From NCBI GenBank assembly GCA_013397845.1, contig VZTG01003219.1:162745-226744 (forward strand): a stretch of DNA of 64,000 nucleotides. Direction: 5' to 3'. Numbering within the stretch: the first letter of the stretch is position 1; each line of letters starts with the position of its first letter. Position numbers and translations under genes: made by a program. Under the pieces are notes generated by a model. The model did no database searches and was not told the origin of the DNA. It was given only the letters and a program-made list of their open reading frames with translations. This DNA comes from Melanocharis versteri. Lineage: Eukaryota; Chordata; Aves; Passeriformes; Melanocharitidae. Positions 47,501 to 59,500 of the stretch are shown piece after piece.

Positions 47501-50500
47501 GGTCATTCCCAGGACTGTGGAGAAGAAATGATGTGACAAAACTCCCACCTTCCCCCAGCACCAGGAGGACCCAGCTGGCCTTTCCTTCCCAGTTGCCTGG
47601 GATTAGGATGTCTAACCAAAGGTTTATTAATCCCATTTCAGTGGCTCTGACAGAGGACATACAGTTTTCTTCAACCTATTTAAGAGTCTAAGATAACTTG
47701 TTTTTTTTTTCCAGGAGGCAACTGGTGCTTACCTGCGGTCTTCTCTTCAGTCCTGGAGCTCCTGCCACGTGGTGGCAGGTATTTCACAGCAGGGCAGTGT
47801 TCTGCATCTGGAAAAGGAGGGACAGGTATTTTTATGGATTCACAGATGGGAAACCTTCACTGTCTGGGGCTAGAGGGTGACAAAGGTAATTTTATTTAGC
47901 AGGGCAGATGTTCAACCTGTTCTACAAAATATTGAAGAGCTGTTCTTGAGCACAGAGGCCTCTCCGTTCCTCCCCCAACAATAAAAACACAAGGAAAAAA
48001 TGGAATTACCTTATAAAAGAGATAGTGCAGGGTGCTGAAGTTGTGCCTCAGCTGTGCTCCTTTGTTCCTGACAGTGGCTTTGGTGGGAAAGGCTGGCACT
48101 GCCATTACAACCTCCCTCAATAAACTGAGCTCACAGCTCTGCTCTCCTCTTATCCCACCTTTCCATCTCAAGGTAACTTCAATTAAGGGCTGCAGTGCAT
48201 GAATTCTTACAGTTTTGGACACCACTTTGGGATGTCTGATGCCTTTTCTTGTGAAGGCTCCTCCTCTTGCTTGCCAGTCTCACAGAGAACACCCCCACAG
48301 TTCACTGACAAATTGAACCTGTGTGAGCCTAAACCCAGGATCTTTTCCCAGACAAATCTTTCTTCTTGGTATTCAGCAAAGCCAATTTGTTACTGCACAC
48401 TACACAGGCACAGTGGGTTTGACACAAGTGTCTAAGTTTGTGTTGATGACAAAGGACTTTTCTTCCCCAAGGAAAGATAAAGGAAGAGCTGTAAATTCAA
48501 AGCACAAACGCACTTATGGGACTGCATGACTCCCTCTCAGCTGATACATGGTGTTACCACAATCTTTGATTTCTCTCTGCTTCTGAACAGTCATAAAACC
48601 CCACAATGGCTTGGGTTGGAAGGGACCATCTTGTTCCAACTCCCTGCCAGAAACTGTCAGGCTCAGAACAGTTTCTCTCTGGGTGTGAGGAGTCAGGCAG
48701 CCCCAATTCTTCTCTGAATATTTCACATTAAAAGAAAACAGTGGGAGCTTGTAGTCTGCTGCTCTAAACCATCCAGTATCAATAACCCCACAGTCTGCAC
48801 AGTGATTTAGTTTTAAGAGGCATGGCTATACATTTCCTGCTACAGGAGGAAACTATCAAATTTACTGTGCTGAAAGATCGATGCTGGCACACATCACTGA
48901 ACTCTGGGAAGCTTTTGACAGCAAAGGTCTCCATTCCTCTCTTCATTCTCCTCCAGGATAAAACGAAATTCTCAAGAAATCTGTTTTCTTCTGCTCTTAC
49001 AGACTGGTCACACCTCCATCTCCCTGAGCACAGGGCAAGGCTGAGGCATCAAGCTGAAAGTCTGGCACCGCAATTAGGGGCCCACATTTAGGTGGGAGAG
49101 CTCTTGGGCTCTGTTCTTCAGTTTCTCTTATAGAGAGGGTTTAAAATGCATGGTATTATTTACTGATCCTGCCAATTGCTCTGCTATCTAATTAGTACTT
49201 ATGGAGCACCTCAAGATCATCAGAAAGGGCAGCAGGCCAAGCACAGCCACATTAATTAAATAGGCCACCTTGTAGATGACCTCAGCTGGCTCCTGCTGGT
49301 TTCGTTGCCTCATCTTAATTCAGCCAAGCACAGAATTCACCCCCACATTATTAAGTTTTTCTGTGCCTGAGAAAACCCCCAGCACTGGATTCCTTTGTCC
49401 ACGTTCAATCAATGCCCACACACCCTATACCCGAGGATAACACAGACAGTAAAAACGTGCCTTACCAGGTACCAAATCTGCCTCTGTGAAGAAGAGGATG
49501 GCTTGCCTGAAGGTCACCTCTGGGGTCAAGGCCATTAGTGCCTGTGGGAGGCTGTCACCCGTGCTGAGGCTGTCCCTGCCCTGTGCCCATCCCTTCAGGG
49601 CAGCTCCAAGGGCTCGGAAGGCGTCGATGGCCCGGAGTGCACACACCAGGACGGGGCTGGACATCAGCGTGCCCAGGCTCCTCTGCCAGTGAGTGTCCCC
49701 AGCCTCGAAAGGGGTTATTTCCCTGGCCTGGCACCGAGTGAGATGGGGCAGCCACTTCAGGCCCAGGAGTTCAAATCCTGAATCAGGCTCTCCTGCAAGT
49801 CAAGAAAAATGTTTCTAGCACCAGACAGCAACATGTGTTTCGTAGAGGCTGTGCTTTCTTTCGGACACAAATATTTTATTTCACATTGATTTTTTCCCTA
49901 CACAAGTTCCAATGCTGGTTTGACTTCTGTTTCATCCAGAACGGACTGTAATGCAAATATAGGAATATACTGGGAAAACCCACAAGATGCAAATGCTAAG
50001 AAATGCCATTACAGTGAAGAACAAAAAAAGAGCTGTCTGGGAAATCAACAGGGAGCCACAGGGAGCAAGTGCCATGATTTGATTAGAGAGCACAGCTAAT
50101 GGAGGAGAGTTGAAAGGGAATCACTGAGAGTACACTATAACAATGTGGCTTGGCACAGCATAATCCATAATTATGGATCCTTTAGCACCTCTCATAACAC
50201 TTCCAGCAATGTTCATCAGAGTAACAAACTCCAGCAGAGTGCTGACTTGTCTCTAAAGTAGTTTCACAGTATTGTTGGGTTTGTAAAGTTGTCTTCTGTA
50301 GCAAGGTATTTAGGGCTCAACCCATGAGTGCTGGAAGTTTCTGTTGGCTCAGATCTCAGATACAGAACTTCATAGGATTTCAAGTAGTATTTCAACATAG
50401 TTTTGGGAGAGTTGGATACAACACCGTGTAAGACGGGCAGGCTTGTGCCCTGCTGTGTTATCACACTTCAGTGCAACCTGCACATGAAATTGCATGAACT

Positions 50501-53500
50501 CCCTGTCCTGCCTCGGGCCTGACAGCCCTTTTCATGCACGTGTGAGCACCCAGTGTGGGGATAGCAGCGCTGCTCCTGCGCGGGGGAACCGGAGCGTGCA
50601 GCCGTGAAGCGCCTCGCTTCTGCTCACCAAGGCTGACACTGGACACAACAGAGCCTGTGGCTCCCAAATTCCTGTCCCAGTTCCAGCCCAGCCTTACCTC
50701 CCAGTGCTCAGGGGGGGACACCATGCTCTGTGTTACATAAAAGCTCAGCAAGCCCAAGCACTTCTTGGAACTCGTCTGATGCTCTCTGAAGCAAACTATG
50801 CCCACCTGAGCTGTTTGTGATTCCCCATAACAAACCAAGATAAATTATTCAGCTCTTTAGGCAGGTAACAATGAACCCTGTTCTTCCTGAGGCCCCTTCA
50901 CCACATCTTCCATGATGCTCCTGCTATGCTAAGAAGAGCTACCCAGGATAAACTTTGCAGCCCAAGGTCTCCAGCCCTGCCCAAGAGCTGGGATCACCTG
51001 CACTCCGAGACTGATCCCCGAGGCCAGGCTGCAGGATGTGCTGGAGGAGCTCTCCAGCTCTCTTCAGAGCCTGCATCCCAACCACTGTCAGCATCACCAC
51101 CTGCTCCATCCCGGCCTCAGCAGCATAAGCTCGGTGGCACAGAAAATCCAGAGGGATGTGACGGGGCTCTGGCACCGCGCTGAGGTTTCCTCCTGCCCAG
51201 GGAGATCAAAACAGAACTGTTACCCCATGAAAACAGACCTCAGTCTTTTTGCTGGGAAGGAATTGCATAAATCCCAACCAGCATTTCACTGTCTCCTCAC
51301 ACTGCAGCTCAGGAAAAGCCTCCTGAATGAGGAATATTAACACAGCAAATCCCCTCTAATTAGTCCCAGTCCTTCCCTGGAATTACATTTTGCCATGTAA
51401 AGCAAATATATTCCCTTGTAATTTTGATATCCTTATTCACACCATTAGGCAGAGTTGATAGATCTGTACCAAAATGATTTAAGGCACCAGTTTTGGGTTG
51501 ATAACTAATGACTGATTTCACATTAAATCAATACCTCATTTTGCTTTCTAGGACATCGCAGGGCACACAACTAGGAGCTAATTTGGGGACTGCTGTAACA
51601 CTGTGCTTAAATCCACAGTCCTGTTGGGAATAGCACAGCCTGGAGAATCCCTGGCCCATCAGAAATCCCTGTTTGTTCTGTACGGATTCACTACATCATT
51701 ATTTAAGCAATCGTATCAATAAACATTTATTTACTTACTTATTCCTACATTATAACATTTAATAATGCTAGAGAATGGGGAATGACCTGCATTTAATTTT
51801 TATTTTTCCTTAGGATTTAGTGTCACTTCGGGTTTGGAGAGCAATATATTTTAACTCAAAGTCCTGGCATCCAATTTTTCAAGCAATTAAATGAAACTAA
51901 ATTAACTTGCTGAACACATAAAAACCCACAACCTGTAGCTAGTGAAATAAACATCTGGTTTTTTTTTTACTCCAAGTGTACAGAACTAGGAGGTTTAAGA
52001 CTCACCCATGTGAATCATAGATTAAGAACAGAAAACCCATTTCCTTGCTGTTTGAAATCCTATCAATCTCCCAGCTTTGAATGAATGCGTTACCAAAGTG
52101 AATACAACTGTACAAACTGAAATGAAGAATATCTGAGTAAAATGAAATTGGAAAGTGCCTTTTCTGCACTTACAGAACCATAGCTGCCAGCATTTATCAC
52201 TTCAGCACCTTCCAGTTTTACACACAACCACCAATTTATCCCATTTTAATATTTTGACTTCTCTTGAAACTATGGCGATAAATATGTATTGATTGGCTAT
52301 TAATCCTTAAATATCTTAATTAAGGCTTAATTGGATGTTACGATGTCACACTTGAATAATTTCTTTTTGCATGTATCTTTTAATTTACTTTAAAAAGGTA
52401 TTTTCATTTTGATTTCCATTGATTCTTCCACGAGAGACACTGTGATTGACTGGCAGCAGAACAGTAAATGAGCTATTACAGACAAAAAGCATATTCCTAA
52501 GGGTTTTACTCAGGAAAATCCCTTGTTAATGTGGCTGCTCCATCCCTGGAAGTGTCCAAGGCCAGGCTGGACGGGGCTTGGAGCAACCTGGTCTCGTGGA
52601 TGCTGTCCCTGCCCATGGCAGGGGATGGGATGAGATGAGCTTTGAGGTCCCTCCCAAAGCAAAGCATTCCCTGGGTGTGTGATCCTGTAAAAGCCAGGCC
52701 AGAGCAGTTCCCAGCCCAGATGTACCCAGGTTCTGCAGCTCTGTAAAAGCCAGCCCAGAGCAGTTCCCAGATGTACCCAGGCTCTGCAGCTCTGTAAAAG
52801 CCAGGTCAGAGCAGTTCCCAGCCCAGACGTACCCAAGCTCTGCAGCTCTGTAGAAGCCAGGTCAGAGCAGTTCCCAGATGTACCCAGGCTCTGTAGCTCT
52901 GTGAAAGCCAGGCCAGAGCAGCTCCCAGCCCAGACGTACCCAGGCTCTGCAGCTCCTCGGCGTAGGGAGCCCCGTGGAAGCAGAGGGATGGGGCTGCTCC
53001 AGCAGCTGCAGGGGGGATGCTGTGCCCGCTGTGCCCGCTGCCCAGGCCTGGCTCTGCCAGCTCATCCATCAGCCCTGTGCTCGGAACAGGAGGAAACGTG
53101 AGGAAGGCAGGGCTCTGCTCAGCCTGATGTGAAAACACTCTGCTAGCAAATGTTTGAGTCACTGGCCACAGCTCCCTTGCAGACTGAGCTTACCCGAGAC
53201 ACCAAACACACCTAACCATCTCCTCTGCCCAAAATCACAGGAACCACTTCAAAAGGGGCAAGGAGCTCTTGAAAACTGAGGCTGGCCCACAGCTTCCTCT
53301 GGGGTTCTCAGCAGCACCCAGTTGTTTCTATCCCCTTCTAACTCCTGCGGGGAACTGAAATGTGGAACAAGTGCACAGATGCTGCTACTATTTTCCTGAA
53401 TTAGAATAAATATCTTAAATAAGGTGGCGTCCACTAGGAAGAGTCCCAAATCTGAGCCCAGCGCTCACGTGGAGGCCCTCAAGGTGTCTCACACCTCCAG

Positions 53501-56500
53501 GCAGGAGGCCAGAGTCCTGCATCCCACAGGGCCCCCGTGGGCAGGGAGGTGCTGCTGGGGTGACAGGCCTGAACAGAGACATCATTCTGCTCCTGTGATT
53601 TCCAGCCTGAAAAATGTCCCGTTCCACACCACTTTTACAGACACTAAGTACTTAAAGCCACAATCTCTCAGCTCCCATTCTCCCTCCAAAGAGCTGGGCT
53701 GTGCACAGGCAGTGCATTAAGGTGTTGCATACAGTACATTTCCACAACAATTAGTTCAGCCTTCTGTAATAATGTTTCAGGCCACAGTTTTAAAGGCTTT
53801 CTATTTTTTAAATTACTTTGTACACATTTGATTGCTTCCTACCGTACAAGCCTGTCAAAAATTCACTGTAGTGGAGCATGGGAAATGGATTATTGGTGCT
53901 AGAGGCTGATGGCAAAGCTTGGATGTCAAATGTGCCACTGACAATCAACTGCTTCTCAAAATTCAGAAGGAGTGAGGCACCAAAAATGGGCCATCACTGT
54001 CCCAGCAGTATTGCCTGTTGTTTATTCAAACTCAGGGCATGGCAGAAAGTAAAGCTTGGACAAAAATGTATGGTGTTTGAACCTCAGGACAGAGATCCTT
54101 ACCCATCTATTTATCTGCTCTATTGCAGGAATAATGGTGGAGTTTTAACTTGCTTTGAAAACTGAACAGTGTTCAAGACCTTGAAGAGGCAACCGCTTTT
54201 CATATTGATCACAAATGCAAAACTTCTTAGAGAGGTATTTACCCTACTCCAATCTTGGTGCTATTCTTCACTTCCCAGAGGCCAAACCAAAGCTTGTGTG
54301 GAAAAAATATCAGCTTCCCCTCTCCAGGGCTCGGGAATATGGACTAAGGTGTCTTTCTGCAGTACAGGACTGATGAAAATAGCACAGAACACACGGAAAG
54401 AGGCATTTGCAAAATCCGTCACAAACAAAGGGAAAAACCCAGAGTTCTCTGCCATGAGGGAAAATATTTCACCTTTCCAGACTGCCCTTTGCTCCAGCCC
54501 CACCTATGTATTTCTAGTGGAAATTTCCCTGTGCAAAACATGAACACAAAACATCATCTGCGGCACTGAGGGAAGCAGCAGAATCTGCACTTTTTAATGA
54601 GCAACTTTCCTTGGGTGCAGAGGCAGCAGGTGACATGGGGCTGTAATTACTGTGCCATGATTAATCCTCTGTGTCTGCACATGTTTTCAGAACATTCTGT
54701 GATAGTCTCAGGAGAAAAAGCCCAGGACTATTTGAATTGTCATTGTTTCCTCCCCAGACCCCTAAATGTTCTTTCTATTGTGGATAAATTAAAGGAAGCA
54801 ATTGGGCTGTGGATGAATGTCTCCATCATGGGCTGTTTGGGATGGTGTTAACAGAAGGGTCACCCACAGTGATCCCTTCCTGGGAAGAGCCAAGCAGGGC
54901 AGGATTTCTGTTCCCTCCTGACCACTGCTGTTGCCTCTGATCTTCCCCACTTGAGGTCGATGTCAACTGATCCTTAAGAAAACAGCAACTCAAGTAAGAA
55001 GATTTAAGGCAGCAACTTGGCTGGTTTTTGGCAGTCCCTACACACAAAATGAGTTACCTTTGGGGTGCTTGGAAGTCACAAGGATGCAGGACTCGAAGGT
55101 GAGGCTGATAGGATCAGGTGCTGCCCTCAGGCTCAGTGGCACAGCTGTATTTTGGCTACCCTACCTCTCTGGGCAAAAAGAGTTTCTGAGAGGAGGTGAT
55201 TGAGGCCATAAAATCCCAGCAAGTCCTGAGCTGGGAGGCACCCACAGGATCATCTGAAATCTAGCTGCTGGCCCTGAACAGTACAGCCCCAACAACACCT
55301 CCCTGTGCTGGGTGTGAGATGCCAAAGTCAGGCCCAGCTTGGAAATGTCCAGGGACAAGGCTCACAAATCCAGACAGGAGCTTGCAACTTCACATAAAGG
55401 AAAAACATTTCCCATAATGATGGAACAAAGGCCCGGGGAGGCAGGAGAATCTCTGTCCTCGCAGATTTTCAAGACCTGACAGAAAAAAAGCCCTGAGAAT
55501 CCTGATGGAATTCATTGCTGATGCTCTGCTGAGCAGGATGTTGGATGAGAGGCCTTCTGAGGCCCCTTCCACGAGGAACTACTCGGTGATTCTAAGTTCA
55601 AGAGGACTCCAGAGCTAAAGATCAAACAACTGGCAAAGGTCAGGCAGCTCTGTTCGATGTGTAGTAGTGACTGATTCACACGTTGGTCTGGAGATTCCTA
55701 CAGCAACATGAGCAGGCCTTGATATTCCCACTAAATATTCCCTGCACTGTGCAGCTGTGGTTGGACTGCTAATGTGGAACTCACACACACTGAAATGCAA
55801 ACTCTCTTTCCCAGGTTGCTGGGCAGGGCAGGCTTTACCTGTCAGCAAGGCAGGGAGGTGATGTCTGGCGTTCTCCTTCCTCAGCAGCAGCACCAGGCAG
55901 TGCCTGCGGGGTGCAGCAGGGACTGCTCCTCCTGCAGGACCAGCAGGTGAGCCTGAACTCTTGCCAGGGCAAAAGACAGCAATCTGAAATAGTGAGGGGC
56001 AGATTAGACTGCTAAATCCAGATGTAATTACTATAGGGCTCAAGCAAATAGATAAATTACAATGGCATAACAAGATACAGCTCAGCACTGAGCCGTAGGA
56101 ACTCCAATATCTGGGTGTTCTGCGTCATCTTTTCCTGAGACACAGAAACTTAATTTAAACTCAGGGAAGAGGCTTAACACAAAATCATTCTGCCCTGCAG
56201 CTGGGCTGGGCTAAAATCACAGCAATTGTAACTCAGCTGATACGTGGTACCCTCCTAAGTCACTCAAACATTATCTGGAGTCCCAAATGAAGGGATGATT
56301 TTCAGAAATTTTAGCTCCAAACAGCACATTGGAGCAACGGTTGCTGCTGTTAACTCCTTAATGGTCACTTAGCAGTATGCTCCAAATATCTGTCTATTTG
56401 GGCTGTAGTATTCCATAAATAGGTTATATTCATTCTACAAAATATTATGGGCAGGGACATTGTTATTCCTTAGGCCTGATCACAGAACGAACAGAAAAAA

Positions 56501-59500
56501 AGGGGATTTCTAGAGTTTGGTTTGCAAAATGATGCATTTCCTGACTGACATAGCAAAGAACCCTCAGCATGATGATTTGAAGTGAGGGGTCCACTCCTTT
56601 GTGAGAGAAGGTGTCCTATGATTCCTGTGGGATTTATAATGTAAGAGGTGCAGCACTGGACTTTTTGCATATGTTAAGTTTGACTGCAACCTTGCATTTG
56701 TGATTATTGCTGTTTCCTTAGGCTGACTTGTCAAAATGCCAAGCGCACTTTACCTCAAACCTATCACCATGTTAGGCAGAGCTTCACAGGAAAAAAAAAA
56801 GTTATTTTTGAAAGCTCCTTGTGAAACCCATCTGGAATGCACTGAAGTAGAGGACTTCATGCAGAAAGGCCCAGAGGGACTGTGAAGTACACAATCAAAT
56901 ATCAGTTTGTTAGTGAAGGCTCTTCTCCTCAACCACCCTTGCAGATCGGAGAGCGGTATTTTGGTTCACAGGGCTACTGCCAGCTCCTGCTTATTCTGAC
57001 AGCAATGGCAAAATTCACGTTTGTTTTGGTAGGAGTAGGATGATGAATTTACACTCCTGCTCTCCATGAGAGGCCAAGGCTTTGTGGGATTTTCCTACTA
57101 GAGAAAAAGCCAGCACTGAAAGCAGCTGGAACACCACTCGCAGGAACACAGAGAGCTGGAAAAGAGAGAATGGGTGTCCTCGAGCAGTTACTGGAGGAGT
57201 GCTGGCACGATTAGCTGCAGAACAAGGGGTAACCCAGGGCACAAAGGGCACAGTACCTGCTCTGCTGTCATGCCCAGCATAAGGGCTTGCTGTGCTGAGA
57301 GCTGGAGCCGGCGCAGTCCTTGCAGCACAAAGCCCCGGCGGGCACAGGTGGAAAGCACAGCCCCATAGGCACGTGGAGGTACCACAGGTGACACCAGCAG
57401 AATGATGTCCCCTAGATCAAAGAAAGGGCAAGAAAAACAGCATATTATTGTCACAGGAGCTGTGGTATCAATGCAAGGCAGCTCTCACAGCAGCTGCCTC
57501 CACCTTGAAGCAAACAGCTTCATCCCGAGCAGTGACCCTGTGTTTTATGGTTTGTTTGCTGCATCCAGCTCACCATGACTGCAATCCAAGGCCAGCCTAG
57601 CGTGGGGAAGCTCATGGCATCATCAGTAATATCTTTATGAATCATCAACTGAGATGAGCCAGCCTGTCTCCCCAGGTGTGGGAGCTGCTCACACGCCGTG
57701 TGCCGGTGCTGGCCAGGCTGTGGGAGCTGTCCCAGTGCAGCCCTGGCCCTGTAAGCCTGACCACACTCTGAGTGACCAAACAGGGCAACAAGAACTATCT
57801 GCTCTGGGTCAATTTGTCCTCTCCAAAGAGCATTAAGCAGTTTGGCCATTCCTCTCTGCTCTCATTCCTCTCTGCTGTTACTGGTGGTCTCGGCCTGCAG
57901 CTGCTTCTGCAATCCTGCTCAGCACCACCTTCTGCTTCCTCTTGTCCCTCCTTTGTTCCTGCCTTTAACCTTCATCCCAGACCTGTGTTGTGGCACAAGC
58001 TCCTGAAGCTCTGGACCACCTGTGATCTCACCTTTGGTTTGGCACCACCTGGGGCCCCACAGGTTCCCTGGACATCATGGCAATGGCACCGGCCTGCCTT
58101 GTCCTGCCCAATCCTCTTCCACCAGGTCTGGCTGCTCGAGCTCTCCTCGAATCCCTCATCCCAGCACATGAGATTGTAGACACAACTGGAATTTACCCTG
58201 GGTTAGAACCTTGGGGTTTTAGACTCCTGTTTTCCAAGCTGAATCCCAGGCTCACTGCCAACCTTGAGCAAGCTCAGGAGAAAGAGCCTCCAAGGCCTCC
58301 TGAGCAGCCCCCACATCTTTAGCACTGTGAGACGAGCTCAAGACTTTTCCCTGAAGCCTCTGATCCTGCCTGAGCTCTCGGTTTTTACCATGACCTCCAT
58401 TATTACACTTTCTTAGTCCTAACACAGCCTTTTTATCCCTACAATGTATATTCAGATCTCCATGAGCTGCCAAGAGTGAGCTCTGAAAACAAATCCTCAG
58501 TACCACTTCTACCTGGGTTTCCTCTGCACTGCCCCAGTAATTTCTCGTAGCTTTAATCAACTGATTTAATGAGATTGGAGGATTTTTCTCTGTGTCCCAA
58601 TTGATTTTGAGGGTAGGACAGTGAATATTTCTTTTTATTCTAGACTTTGTGATAAGGGTATCTGTCCTGCCAAAGCTCAGCCTGGTAGTTCAAAGCAACA
58701 GCACCAAAACAAGGGAAACCTTGCATTTGTCACTAAGGATGGAACAGGCAGGGGGGTTCTTTGCCTAAAATCTCAGTTTGGCTTTCTGGCTTTAACACTG
58801 GCTTTTAGCCATATTCATGATTTGGGAACTGTCAAAATCTAAGATTGTTGGCGGGAAGATTTTGGTTCCTCTCCAGCTGATAACACTTTAAAAAAACATT
58901 TTTTGCACACACATATCCCAAATCAACAAGAATATCTGCTTGGTCACTAGAACTCTGATTACTCAGAAGGGGCAGGTCTACCTCTGCTCTGCATGGGTAA
59001 ATATTCCTGTCTCCAAGAGGAGCTGAGGGAAGGAGTCAGTGATTGTTTCTTTTCCTGAAAACCCCAAGGGTGTCTGCTCCCAGAGCAGAGTTTCAGCTCC
59101 TCTTGCCAGAGCAAAGCCTGACAGTGACTTCTGAGGCTCAGTGCAGATGGAACGTGGTGTGGTGGAACTCAGCAGCCCACAGCAAATGTGAATCATTAGT
59201 GGCCATAAAAGGAAGGGGAGGCAGCAAATGTGACTCATTCCATCAGTAGCCACCAGCTGCCATCAATCCCAATCCCAAATAACAGAGCCAAGGGCTGGCT
59301 GCCAAACTACCTGAGTTAACATGTGCCAAAAGAAGAAAAACTGTCTCAAAATTGGTTTTTTCCTTTCTCCCTTCTCTATTTTCCTTCCCTTCCACTCCTT
59401 TTTCATCTTTTTGCCTTATGCTTTCATCCTTTTCTCATGGATTCTTTCCTTTGGCAATGTAATTCCCCGTGTCTTCTTTCTCTGTCACTCTAATCCTGCT

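Larger units (their letters stand above)
53075..55838 (-). other. Intron of the NDK-repeat gene
   Basis: A 2.8-kb phase-1 intron of mostly single-copy sequence. It contains two CR1 pieces at about 55195-55335 and 55385-55600 near its 5' end. The open frame of 124 codons on the plus strand at 54169-54543 has no recognisable domain. Confidence 0.55.

Noticed and set aside
48010..48192. A minus-strand open segment with splice-like ends (CACTGCAG and TATAAG|GTAATT) that looks coding.
   Set aside because: It enters and leaves in a phase that does not fit the 49466/44317 junction, which joins in phase without it. Kept only as a possible exon of something else.
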